Shown here: one piece after another, positions 42,883 through 52,134 of the stretch | How positions within the stretch are numbered: the first letter of the stretch is position 1 | Layout: each line of letters begins with the position of its first letter | Notes under the pieces: model-generated | Told to the model about the DNA's origin: nothing | Seen by the model: the letters and a program-made list of their open reading frames with translations, nothing else | Databases searched by the model: none | Assembly: GCF_050908235.1 (NCBI RefSeq) | Contig: NZ_CP194340.1 | Reading direction: 5' to 3' (one strand) | Source: Pseudoramibacter alactolyticus | Lineage (GTDB): Bacteria; Bacillota; Clostridia; Eubacteriales; Eubacteriaceae | Length of the DNA: 64,000 nucleotides | Position numbers and translations under genes: made by a program

Positions 42883-42915
42883 AAACTGCTCGGGCAAAGT
42901 TTCGGGCAGTTTTTT
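42883..42915 (+). terminator. Terminator after tRNA-Leu(UAG)
   Basis: A 10-bp stem AAACTGCTCG / CGGGCAGTTT with a ten-base loop runs into T residues. Confidence 0.75.
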
Positions 42916-42957
42916 GTATGGTTTTAACAGCCAGGGTTTTAATCTTCAAAGGCGTTA

Positions 42958-42966
42958 TGATAGAAT
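42958..42966 (+). promoter_or_regulatory. Extended -10 candidate for the 816-residue protein gene
   Basis: TGA followed by TAGAAT resembles a TGn extended -10, about 70 bp before the start. No clear -35 is present. Confidence 0.3.
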
Positions 42967-43036
42967 AAATGCATTCCAAAGATGTCAGATTTCTGGAGAG
43001 CCAGAGATTTTTTAAGCGGGAAAGGAGCGATATCCA

Positions 43037-45487
43037 ATGAAGAAGGATACCTGCGAAAGATGTGGAAAGGAATTGGGCGTTTTTGCCAGAACGTATCAGA
43101 TTAATAAACCGCGGTTGAATATTCAATATGATTGCTTATGTTCGTCGTGTTATAAAACACTGACCCAGGGGATTGATCTGATGGAAAAAATGCGAGCCGA
43201 CATGCTGACCACCCTTAAAAAGAATTATCGGGTTACAAAATTGGGATCGGTCGACATCGACACGTTAATTTTTCTGGCGGTTGCGGTTGTCCTGAAGTTT
43301 GCCCCTCGCTTCACGGCAAAGGACAACCCGTTATTTGTGACCTTTATTAATCGGGAAGAAGCAGATCCGGACTTTACCCGGGATTTGGCACGCATTGTGT
43401 ATCGATTGCTTTCTTTTGGCTTTTCAGCCAATTTGGCAGATGCGGAATTGATGAGTTTTCCCAAATATTTCAACAATACAACGCTTTGGATCAAACAAAT
43501 TCAGGCTAATTGTAGCGATACGGTGCCACGCGTTTGGGTCAATGCATTCTTATCGGCGCGTGGGATTGTTCTTCAGCAAATTGAGGGATCAAAAACCGTT
43601 GCGATTTCCTTTTCTTCGGATATGGAAATCCGGTATGCCACCAAACAACAGGAAGGCATTCAGGCGATTAATCTGACGTCGGTCAAATACGTGGATAAAG
43701 GGCTCGACGATGATAAATTTGTCAGTTTATACAGCAACGATGAAGTGCCCTTTAAAAAAGTCGTGCACATGATTGACAAATACAATGAACATTTAAAAGA
43801 ACGGCACGAACGCAAACGGCGCACTGTGCTTAACATCCTGGGAGAGAAAGCGCGGTCGGATTTGCGGAAAATCCGTCCCAATGAACCTTTTTCTGCGATT
43901 CATATCGATTGTATTCTGCTTTGCATCGTCAAAAATCTTAAAAAGGCAGGGACGGTTCCCATTCTGGATTTGTATGATCCGTATGGGGTAACATTGGATC
44001 TTCTGGTGCGAGATTATTTGAGCAATTTTTTGACCTTGGGCATTCGGACCCGGGATGATATGGTGGACTATATTCGCAGCAATTGTTATTATGCGGATCA
44101 TTTTAACGTTAAATTTGAAAAAAGAAAGCCAGAACCGGCCTGGGGGTTCTTCACCTCGCGGGGATATATTCTTTGCTTCAAGCGGAGCAAACGTGTGATG
44201 TTTATCTATCAGGATGCCTATCCCAATGACGTTTATTACCCGCTGAATGATTTGATTTATCAGGGGATGCGCTATATTCAACTGCCGACGGAAAATAACC
44301 AGAGTGAAACGGTCTCTGTTTATGAAACTTTTGAAGGACTGATTTTCTTTGGCAAGGATATTGAAACCATTGGAGAAATGGGGCAGTTCTTTTCAAAAAA
44401 TAATCGTTATTTCCAGATGGACCGCTATGTGGCAGAGGAAAAACGCATTTATGCTGACCGAGAAGCGGTGATAGAAGTCAAGCGAATCTCCGATCACCTT
44501 TTCCGTGACTTTGGATACATTCCTTTCTGCCTGTACAGCGAGTGGGCAGCCATCCAAAAGGCGATCGGCGAAGATGACGCCTTGCTCAGTTATTTGATGG
44601 ACACACAAAATGAGGGACAGCCGCGAGAACCGAGAAGCGAAACATCTTATACGGCCCGTATCGCCAGAGCTTTTGCCAAAGGCGGAAGGGATTTGATGCA
44701 GTCGCTCAAAATAAAGGATGAGTCCGTTGCGCGGGGGATTCTGTGGACGTATTTTGATAAGTCGCTAACGACGAATTTGTCCAGAGAATGGATTCGCCTC
44801 GGCGGTGACATCGTTCAAGATGGAGATTCTTTGGAACGCGCCTTTGATCGTTACGCCAGTCTCACAGAGCTTGATCCTGATAAAGCTTATTATCTGGGAC
44901 TCTTCATTTATTATTTAATGGCTAAAAGGATTTTGCCAGATGACAGTTTCTTAGTGAATTACGATCGTGCTCTGCCGGTGTACATCCACTGCCATCGTAA
45001 AGTGGAATACGATCAGGGGGTGGACATGCCAGCGGCAATGTTTGAAAGCATTAAAGATAACTCAGAAGCGCATCGGGATTCGCAGGGGCGGGCCCGGACA
45101 GTCGGTGACGAACGTCAGAGTATTGATGATTGGGCGTTGACGCAGGCAGAGGCAGATGCCCGAGCGAAAGCTGAGAAACCCTATTCTGAAAAGATTACAG
45201 AGACACAAACGGTCACTAAAAAAGTACTCAATGACGAGGGTGAAATCGTCGAAGTGACGGAAGAAGTTACTGTGACGCCTTTGGAGATCGTGCCAGAAGG
45301 CGGTGAAACAAGTGAGGTGTCTGCCGTTGATACACAAGCGAATGATGCAAACGGGGAAGTGAAGAATGAGGCGGTGTCGGAATCCGATCCCGAGAAACCA
45401 TTGGCAACAGACGAGAATCAACCGAATGACGCACGGCATCATTGGTGGCACGGCCGAAGAAAGAACAAAAAAGAATTAAACCAATAG
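43037..45487 (+). CDS. Unrecognised 816-residue protein with N-terminal zinc ribbon
   Basis: I do not recognise this family. Cys6/Cys9 and Cys35/Cys38 (CERC, CSSC) form a likely zinc ribbon. Two similar-looking modules follow: a helical part (about 73-160) with a beta-rich part (about 166-235, FLSARGIVLQ), then another helical part (about 287-345) and beta part (about 366-442, FFTSRGYILC). The region to about 700 is mainly helical. The last 110 residues are Glu/Thr-rich and probably disordered, ending in a basic WWHGRRKNKK tail. No signal peptide or clear span is seen. A response regulator starts 41 bp downstream. AAAGGAG precedes the ATG. Confidence 0.85.
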   Translation: MKKDTCERCGKELGVFARTYQINKPRLNIQYDCLCSSCYKTLTQGIDLMEKMRADMLTTLKKNYRVTKLGSVDIDTLIFLAVAVVLKFAPRFTAKDNPLFVTFINREEADPDFTRDLARIVYRLLSFGFSANLADAELMSFPKYFNNTTLWIKQIQANCSDTVPRVWVNAFLSARGIVLQQIEGSKTVAISFSSDMEIRYATKQQEGIQAINLTSVKYVDKGLDDDKFVSLYSNDEVPFKKVVHMIDKYNEHLKERHERKRRTVLNILGEKARSDLRKIRPNEPFSAIHIDCILLCIVKNLKKAGTVPILDLYDPYGVTLDLLVRDYLSNFLTLGIRTRDDMVDYIRSNCYYADHFNVKFEKRKPEPAWGFFTSRGYILCFKRSKRVMFIYQDAYPNDVYYPLNDLIYQGMRYIQLPTENNQSETVSVYETFEGLIFFGKDIETIGEMGQFFSKNNRYFQMDRYVAEEKRIYADREAVIEVKRISDHLFRDFGYIPFCLYSEWAAIQKAIGEDDALLSYLMDTQNEGQPREPRSETSYTARIARAFAKGGRDLMQSLKIKDESVARGILWTYFDKSLTTNLSREWIRLGGDIVQDGDSLERAFDRYASLTELDPDKAYYLGLFIYYLMAKRILPDDSFLVNYDRALPVYIHCHRKVEYDQGVDMPAAMFESIKDNSEAHRDSQGRARTVGDERQSIDDWALTQAEADARAKAEKPYSEKITETQTVTKKVLNDEGEIVEVTEEVTVTPLEIVPEGGETSEVSAVDTQANDANGEVKNEAVSESDPEKPLATDENQPNDARHHWWHGRRKNKKELNQ

Positions 45488-45528
45488 ATAATGGAACGAT
45501 CAAATTAAAGCGTTGGCAGAGGGATAAG

Positions 45529-46200
45529 ATGCGGGTATTATTAGTTGAAGATGAAGTCTCGTTGTCCGCGGCCTTGGCAAAGCTGCTGAAAAAAAACAAA
45601 ATAGAAGTTGATGTGGCCAACGACGGGGCAAGCGGGAAACAGATGGCTGACCGTGATATTTACGATGTGATCGTCTTGGACATTATGCTGCCGGAAGTGG
45701 ATGGCCTGACGGTTTTAAAGCACATTCGGCAGACTGGCAAAAAAGTTCCGGTTTTACTGTTGACGGCAAAAGATAGCACACAGGATAAAGTCAAAGGATT
45801 GAACATGGGCGCGGATGATTATGTGGTCAAGCCTTTTGAGACGGATGAATTAATTGCAAGAATTCGCGCACTGGGACGCCGCGCTGGAGAGCAGTATGCC
45901 GACAATGTGATTCAATATGCGGATCTTGTGCTCGACACAACCAGCGGGGAATTATCAATTGGGACCAAAAAAGTGCGTCTGACAGCAAAGGAATCTCAGA
46001 TGCTGGAACTCTTCATCCTCAATCCGGAACAGACCATTGCGAAGAAAGCCCTTTTGGAACGCATCTGGGGCAATGACGGCAAAGCTGCTGAAAACTCGGT
46101 GGAAATTTATGTTCATTATCTGCGGAAGAAGCTATCAGGTGCGAAAGTGACCATTAAAACATTAAGGGGCATGGGATACGTGCTCAAAAGGGATGAATAA
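45529..46200 (+). CDS. OmpR-family response regulator
   Basis: A 223-residue two-component regulator. The receiver has acidic residues in LLVEDE, phospho-acceptor Asp51 in VIVLDIMLPEVDG, and Lys in ADDYVVKPFE. The C-terminal winged helix ends with ENSVEIYVHYLRKKL and LRGMGYVLK, which is typical of OmpR/PhoB. ATG 45529 has AGAGGG upstream; the frame is open earlier inside the preceding gene. It overlaps the kinase gene by eight bases. Confidence 0.93.
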   Translation: MRVLLVEDEVSLSAALAKLLKKNKIEVDVANDGASGKQMADRDIYDVIVLDIMLPEVDGLTVLKHIRQTGKKVPVLLLTAKDSTQDKVKGLNMGADDYVVKPFETDELIARIRALGRRAGEQYADNVIQYADLVLDTTSGELSIGTKKVRLTAKESQMLELFILNPEQTIAKKALLERIWGNDGKAAENSVEIYVHYLRKKLSGAKVTIKTLRGMGYVLKRDE

Positions 46201-47497
46201 ATTAACGAAGCTGCGTTTCAATCTGACATTGATTAACACCTTGGTCTTGATTGGTTTGACGGCATTGTCCGTTTTTATTATCAGTATCAGTTTGAATATG
46301 CGTCAGCAGTCGGAATTGAATGGCACGATGACGGCTTACGCCTCTCAGCTGGTTACCAATCTTGATGGCATCAGCCGGTATTCGAAGGATTCGTCGCAAA
46401 TTCAAGCGCTGTCCCTTTTAAAAAAGAATTTGGAGAAAAACGACGCCGGCTATTTGGTGTGGGATGATACGTTCAACATTGCTGCAACAGCGTCTGTCGA
46501 CGGAAATGTCAGTCGAAAGGCGCTCAAGCATTTAACGCAGCGTTATTTTAATGAGCATCATACCGGCTACTGGACCGTGGATTATCAGGAAAGAGGCGGG
46601 ACCTATAAAATTTGCACCTGCAGTGTTGTCGACGCGAACGGACGGTTAGCCATTGTCCAGATTGTGCGCAACATGCGGGACGTTCAGACGCTTTCAAGCG
46701 TGACATTGACAGCCATTTTATTGGTGGTCGCTATTGGCTGCGGCATTTCACTGGCCGGCGGTTTCTTTTTATCCGGGCGCGCCCTTAAGCCGATTCGCGA
46801 AAACCTGGCGCGGCAGCAGGAGTTTTTAGCTAATGCATCGCATGAATTGCGAACACCGATCGCCGTGATTTTAACCAACCTCGAGGTGATTAAAGAAGAT
46901 CGCGATCAGACCATCGCCGAAGAGATGCAATGGCTTGACAATGCCTATCAAGAGACGAAACGCATTCAGCGCATCGTCGAAGATTTAATGTTTTTGGCGC
47001 GGGTGGATGCAGGGGAAACCAGAATTGAAATGGAACGCATTGACCTCGCGTTTTTATCGCAGCAAGTCATTGAACGGATGCTGCCACTGGCGGCACAGAA
47101 AAATATCCTGCTGGATTGGGAAATGCCTGACGAAGCGCTCGTTGTCAGCGGCGATCGGGCCCTTTTAACACAGCTGATTGTGATTTTGTTGGATAATGCC
47201 ATTAAATACAGCGGTGAAAACACCGTCGTGCGGCTGATTGGCCGTCGCAAAGACACGCAGGCGGCTTTGTCGGTAATAGATCGGGGTATCGGGATTGCCA
47301 AAAGTGATCAAAATAAGATTTTTAACCGATTTTATCGGGTGGATAAAACACGGTCTCGAGCGGTCGGGGGTACGGGCCTGGGTCTTTCGATAGCGGCTTG
47401 GATTGTGACGCAGTATCACGGGAAGATTTTGGTTGACAGTGAGGCAGGTCAGGGCACGACAATGACGGTTTTACTGCCTGTTGAAAAGGCAGAATAA
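46193..47497 (+). CDS. Sensor histidine kinase
   Basis: A 434-residue membrane kinase with two spans (about residues 10-34 and 170-193) enclosing an extracytoplasmic sensor of about 135 residues with no recognised fold. HisKA follows with His217 in FLANASHELRTPIAV. The ATPase has N (LLDNAIKYSGENT), G1 (SVIDRGIGIAKS), F (FNRFYRVDKTRS) and G2 (GGTGLGLSIAAWI) boxes. There is no obvious HAMP of usual length. It forms a pair with the upstream regulator; the signal is unknown. Confidence 0.92.
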   Translation: MNKLTKLRFNLTLINTLVLIGLTALSVFIISISLNMRQQSELNGTMTAYASQLVTNLDGISRYSKDSSQIQALSLLKKNLEKNDAGYLVWDDTFNIAATASVDGNVSRKALKHLTQRYFNEHHTGYWTVDYQERGGTYKICTCSVVDANGRLAIVQIVRNMRDVQTLSSVTLTAILLVVAIGCGISLAGGFFLSGRALKPIRENLARQQEFLANASHELRTPIAVILTNLEVIKEDRDQTIAEEMQWLDNAYQETKRIQRIVEDLMFLARVDAGETRIEMERIDLAFLSQQVIERMLPLAAQKNILLDWEMPDEALVVSGDRALLTQLIVILLDNAIKYSGENTVVRLIGRRKDTQAALSVIDRGIGIAKSDQNKIFNRFYRVDKTRSRAVGGTGLGLSIAAWIVTQYHGKILVDSEAGQGTTMTVLLPVEKAE

Positions 47498-47525
47498 AGG
47501 AAAGTTTTGAAAATTTGGAGGATGA

Positions 47526-49736
47526 ATGGGTTTATTGGACGGATTAAACGAACAACAAAGAGAAGCGGCGCTTGCAACAGAAGGGCCGCTTTTGATATTG
47601 GCCGGCGCTGGCTCAGGCAAAACGCGGACGATCATTCACCGTATTGCCTATATTTTGGAACAAGGCTTAGCGTGGCCCTCTCAAATTTTGGCCATTACCT
47701 TTACCAATAAGGCGGCGGGGGAAATGAGGGATCGGATTGCGGCTATGGATATCCCGGAAACGAATCGCATTTGGATGTACACCTTTCATGCGATGTGCGC
47801 GCGGATTATGCGCATGCACGCAAAGCTTTTGGGTTACGGAGATAATTTTGTGATCTATGACACGGACGACCAGAAGCGGCTTTACAAGCAAATCGCCAAG
47901 GAATTGGATTTATCGGATAAGCAATATCCCTTTGGCTATGTGATTGGTGAAATTTCCGCAGCCAAGGAAAAGGGGATGCTTCCTAATGCCTTTGATAAAT
48001 TGGCGGCCGGGGATTTCCGCTTGGAGAAGGTGGCTCTTTTTTATCATCGTTATCGGGAAGCGCTGATGCAAAACAATGCGATGGATTTTGACGATTTAAT
48101 TCTCAACACGTTGATTTTGTTCAAGGAACAGCCGGAAATTCTCGCGGGCTATCAGCAGCGCTTTAAATATATTTTGGTGGATGAATATCAGGACACCAAC
48201 CACAGTCAATACGAATTGGTGAACCTGCTGGCCGGTGGGCACCGCAACCTTTGTGTCTGCGGGGATGATGACCAATCGATTTATGGCTGGCGCGGCGCGG
48301 ATATCCGCAATATCCTCGATTTTGAAAAAGATTATCCCGACGCGAAAGTCGTCAAGCTGGAAGAGAATTATCGTTCGACGCCGGTGATTCTTGAAGCGGC
48401 TAATGGAGTGATCGCCAACAATACCGGCCGAAAAGAAAAAAATTTATGGACGCACAACCCGGGAAGCGAAAAAATCGCTGTATCGGCTTACGATCAGGGC
48501 AATGAAGAGGCGGATGCCATCGCCGATGAAATTGAACGACTGCGACGGGATGAGGCGTTTACCTATGGCGATTGTGCGGTGCTTTACCGCACCAACGCCC
48601 AGTCGCGTTTGTTTGAAGAAGCTTTTATGCGGCGGACGATCCCTTATCAATTAGTGGGGGGAACGGGTTTTTATGCCCGGATGGAAGTCAAAGACATTGT
48701 GACTTATTTGCACGTGCTGCTCAATCCGGCGGATAACCTGGGCACAGTGCGCATCATTAACACGCCCAAGCGGGGGATCGGCGGCATGACGATTCAGAAG
48801 CTCCAGGATTTTGCTGATTTTAAAGGTTATAGTTTGATGGATGCGGTGCTCAATGTCGAAGCGGTGCCAACGCTTTCGGCGGGCATTCAAACCAAGGTGC
48901 GCCACTTTGCGGATATGATGCAGGAACTCATAGCCGCGGCAGCAGAGGAATCGGTGGCGGCCCTCATTAAACACGTAATTGACGCAACCGGCTACCTGAC
49001 GATGCTTGAAATGGGCAAAGTGGAAAAAGCGGAAGCGCGCATTGAAAATTTGCAGGAACTGATTTCTTCAGCGGCAGATTTTGAAAAGAATTCTGATGAC
49101 ACGAGCTTGACCGCCTATCTGGAAACGGTAGCGTTGACCAGCGAAACGGATAAATACGAAACCGACGAAGGCAAGGTCCTCTTAATGACATTGCACAATG
49201 CGAAGGGGCTGGAATTTCCCGTGGTGTTTATGCCGGGAATGGAGGACGGGATTTTCCCCAACGCGCGTTCTTTTGATGATCCTGCCCAAATGGAGGAAGA
49301 ACGGCGCATTTGCTATGTGGGGATTACCCGGGCAGAGAAAAAGCTTTATTTGTCTCACGCGTCAGAACGAACGGTATTTGGCAGACGTCAACCTCAGATT
49401 GCCTCACGGTTTTTGCGGGAGTTGCCGGCGGACTGCATCCACGAAGAGGAACATCGTTCCCGGGATGCGGTGATCAGTGAAGCGGGGAAGCGGGCGAATC
49501 AAACCTTTGGCCGCAGACCCAGTGCCTTTGGCGCCAACCTGACTTACGGTAAAAAGAAAAAAGCGGCGCCTGATATCGGCTCGGGGACGAATAATTATCA
49601 GCTTAGTGATAAAGTGAAGCATAAAAAATTTGGCGTCGGGACCATTGTTGAAGTAAAAGCACATCAGATTTCGGTGGCCTTTCCCGGTGTCGGCATTAAA
49701 AAGCTCGATCCTGGATTCGTGCTGCCGGCAGATTAA
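47526..49736 (+). CDS. pcrA: ATP-dependent DNA helicase PcrA (UvrD family)
   Basis: A 736-residue superfamily 1 3'-5' helicase for repair and replication. Motif I is GAGSGKTRTI, II VDEYQDTN, III GDDDQSIYGWRGAD, IV LEENYRSTPVI, V TLHNAKGLEFPVVF and VI ERRICYVGITRAEKKLY. The C-terminal Tudor-like tail (YQLSDKVKHKKFGVGTIVEV) that contacts RNA polymerase is present. A GGAGG site precedes ATG 47526. ligA follows, the usual pcrA-ligA-gatCAB order in Firmicutes. Confidence 0.96.
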   Translation: MGLLDGLNEQQREAALATEGPLLILAGAGSGKTRTIIHRIAYILEQGLAWPSQILAITFTNKAAGEMRDRIAAMDIPETNRIWMYTFHAMCARIMRMHAKLLGYGDNFVIYDTDDQKRLYKQIAKELDLSDKQYPFGYVIGEISAAKEKGMLPNAFDKLAAGDFRLEKVALFYHRYREALMQNNAMDFDDLILNTLILFKEQPEILAGYQQRFKYILVDEYQDTNHSQYELVNLLAGGHRNLCVCGDDDQSIYGWRGADIRNILDFEKDYPDAKVVKLEENYRSTPVILEAANGVIANNTGRKEKNLWTHNPGSEKIAVSAYDQGNEEADAIADEIERLRRDEAFTYGDCAVLYRTNAQSRLFEEAFMRRTIPYQLVGGTGFYARMEVKDIVTYLHVLLNPADNLGTVRIINTPKRGIGGMTIQKLQDFADFKGYSLMDAVLNVEAVPTLSAGIQTKVRHFADMMQELIAAAAEESVAALIKHVIDATGYLTMLEMGKVEKAEARIENLQELISSAADFEKNSDDTSLTAYLETVALTSETDKYETDEGKVLLMTLHNAKGLEFPVVFMPGMEDGIFPNARSFDDPAQMEEERRICYVGITRAEKKLYLSHASERTVFGRRQPQIASRFLRELPADCIHEEEHRSRDAVISEAGKRANQTFGRRPSAFGANLTYGKKKKAAPDIGSGTNNYQLSDKVKHKKFGVGTIVEVKAHQISVAFPGVGIKKLDPGFVLPAD

Positions 49737-49751
49737 AATCAGAGGATGACC

Positions 49752-51709
49752 ATGGCAGAATTAAGCATCAATCAGCAAATGGCCGATTTGATCGGGAAGA
49801 TCAATGCGGCGTCAGAGGCATATTATGGCGGCAGAGAAGAGCTGATGTCCAACTATGAGTGGGATGCGCTTTTTGACGCATTGATCCGGCTTGAAAAAAA
49901 GCTGGCTACGCCCTTCCCGATTCGCCAACCCAACGTGTCGGCACATCGTCATCGGAAGCCAGCGGCGAAAAAGTCGCGCACGAATATCCGATGCTGTCAC
50001 TGGCGAAAACCAAAACCGTTGCCGACTTGGTGAAATGGGCCGACGGCCGGGATGTTTGGCTTTCGCTCAAGCTGGACGGACTCACTTTGGTGGCAACCTA
50101 CGACGAAGGGCGGTTGAACCGGCTGGTGACTCGAGGCAACGGCAGCGTCGGCACAGACATCACCCATTTGGCCTCGGCCATTGACGGTGTGCCGATCCAA
50201 ATATCGGAGCCGGGGCATTTGGTGATTCGCGGTGAGGCGTTGATCACCTATAAGGATTTTGAAACGTTTTTACTGGAGAGTGAAGAGACTTATGCCAATC
50301 CGCGCAATTTGGCGTCGGGGTCGCTGAGCTTAAAGGATATTGACGAAGTTAGGCGGCGGCACTTGCAGTGGATCCCTTTCACGCTGGTGCATCTTGATCG
50401 CGAGATGATCTCCTGGGGAGCGCGGATGGACTACCTTGCATCCTTGGGATTTCATCCGGTGGAGCGGGAACGCCTGCAAGCCGATACGTTGGGCGATGGC
50501 ATTGCGCGCTGGAGTGAACAAATCAGCAAAGGCGCAATCCCCTATCCGGTAGACGGATTGGTGATGACTTATGACGACACGGATTATGCTCAGACAGGAT
50601 CAGTGACCGGGCATCACGCGACACGCGCAGGATTGGCCTTTAAATGGCAAGACACATCGGCCGATTCAATTTTGACGGGGATTGAGTGGTCCTGTGCAGC
50701 GTCAACGATTACACCGGTGGCGATTTTTGAACCGGTGGCGCTCGAAGGTACGATCGTCAAGCGGGCGAGCCTGCACAATATCAGCGAGTGCCGGCGCCTG
50801 GGGATCGGCGGGGCTGGGACCAAGGTGACGGTGATTAAAGCGAATAAAATTATTCCGAAGGTCATTGCAGCAAAGGGTGAGGGTAATTTTGTCATTCCAG
50901 AGGCCTGCCCGGTTTGCAGCGCGCCGACAGCTGTAGCCGTATCGTCATCCGGCGCGGAGACACTGCATTGCTCCAATCCTGAATGCGCAGCCAAGCACTT
51001 GCAGAAATTCAATCGCTTTGTCAGCCGCTACGGGATGGATATCGATGGCTTGTCCATTCAAACGATGAATAAATTTATTAATCAGGGATTTATCAAAAGT
51101 TTTTCAGACATTTATCAGTTGGCGAAATATTTTGACGCCATTCGCGAGATGGATGGCTTTGGCGAAAAATCCGTGGCCAATTTGGCTGCGGCAATTGAAA
51201 AGAGCCGCCGGGTTAAACCGGAGAATTTGCTCTTTGCCTTGTGCATTCCAATGATCGGGGTGGATGCGGGCAAACGACTGATCAATGCCATCGGCCTTGA
51301 AGGCGTACTGAATCGATTAAACGCTAACGAAGACTTTGATGATATCGAAGGCATTGGCCCGGAAAAATCCGATTCGCTTCTGGCCTGGTACGCCGATGAG
51401 AAAAATGCATCGGATTTAACGCGGCTGCTGGCAGAACTTCAAGTCGATATGGAGGCGAAACAAAGGAACAGCGGTCGATGCGAAGGGCTGACTTTTGTGA
51501 TCACTGGCAAGGTGCAGCATTATCAAAATCGAGATGCGTTTAAAGCTTATGTTGAGTCTCAAGGCGGGCATGTCAGCGGATCGGTTTCGAAAAAAACCGA
51601 TTATCTGGTGAACAACGATGTGGAAAGCACTTCCGCAAAAAATCGAAGGGCCAGAGATCTGGGCGTTCCCATTATTTCTGAAGCCGAATTTGTTGAACGC
51701 TTCGCTTGA
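49752..51709 (+). pseudogene. ligA: NAD-dependent DNA ligase LigA, frameshifted in this sequence
   Basis: The 5' part encodes domain Ia (ELSINQQMADLIGKINAASE, then MSNYEWDALFDALIRLEKK). At about 49917 (ACGCCCTTCCCGATTCGCC) the family-like sequence moves to the -1 frame, continuing DSPTQRVGTSSSEASG and EYPMLSLAKTKTVADL. From there all else is intact: adenylation motif LKLDGLTLVATY, the OB fold, a four-Cys zinc finger (CPVCSAP, HCSNPEC), helix-hairpin-helix and a BRCT domain. One base appears to be missing. Because ligA is normally essential, a base-calling error is the simplest explanation. ATG 49752 has AGAGG upstream. Confidence 0.85.
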
Positions 51710-51734
51710 ATAACGTTGTGCGAAGCAATTTTAA

Positions 51735-51769
51735 ACGGGCATTTTGTGATTGGCGTTGAAAATGCCCGT
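51735..51769. repeat. Inverted repeat upstream of gatC
   Basis: Perfect 11-bp arms ACGGGCATTTT (51735-51745) and AAAATGCCCGT (51759-51769) with a 13-base spacer lie after ligA and overlap the -35 of the gat promoter. No T-run follows, so it may be an operator or processing signal rather than a terminator. Confidence 0.55.
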
Positions 51770-51784
51770 AGGATCAACTATAAT
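51756..51784 (+). promoter_or_regulatory. Promoter of the gatCAB operon
   Basis: TTGAAA (51756-51761) and TATAAT (51779-51784) have a 17-bp spacer. Confidence 0.65.
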
Positions 51785-51837
51785 AAATCAATATGGCGAA
51801 ACGAACTTATAAACTTTTACAATAAGGAGATATTACA

Positions 51838-52125
51838 ATGAGCATTTCAAAGGAAGACGTCACCTATGTGGCGAATCTTGCCAGGCTGCGCTTTGATGGA
51901 GCGGCAACCGAGAAAATGGTGAAGGAGCTGGACAGCGTTTTGGACTACGTCAACACGCTGAATGAAGTCGATACGACAGATGTGGCCGCGACAGAGCATA
52001 TTTTACCGGTGAAAAATGTGTATCGCAAGGATGAAATTGGCGAGTCCCTTCCTAATGAAGTGGCACTGGCCAATGCGCCGGATTCTGAAAATGGCTGTTT
52101 TAAAGTACCGAGAGTGTTGGAATAG
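51838..52125 (+). CDS. gatC: Asp/Glu-tRNA amidotransferase subunit GatC
   Basis: The 95-residue small subunit that stabilises GatA-GatB. The pattern ISKEDVTYVANLARLRFD, ELDSVLDYVNTLNEVDT and EHILPVKNVYRKDE is diagnostic. AAGGAGA precedes the ATG. It is the first gene of the gatCAB operon, which converts Glu-tRNA(Gln) to Gln-tRNA(Gln) and, in some bacteria, Asp-tRNA(Asn) to Asn-tRNA(Asn). Confidence 0.96.
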   Translation: MSISKEDVTYVANLARLRFDGAATEKMVKELDSVLDYVNTLNEVDTTDVAATEHILPVKNVYRKDEIGESLPNEVALANAPDSENGCFKVPRVLE

Positions 52126-52134
52126 GAGACGGAC

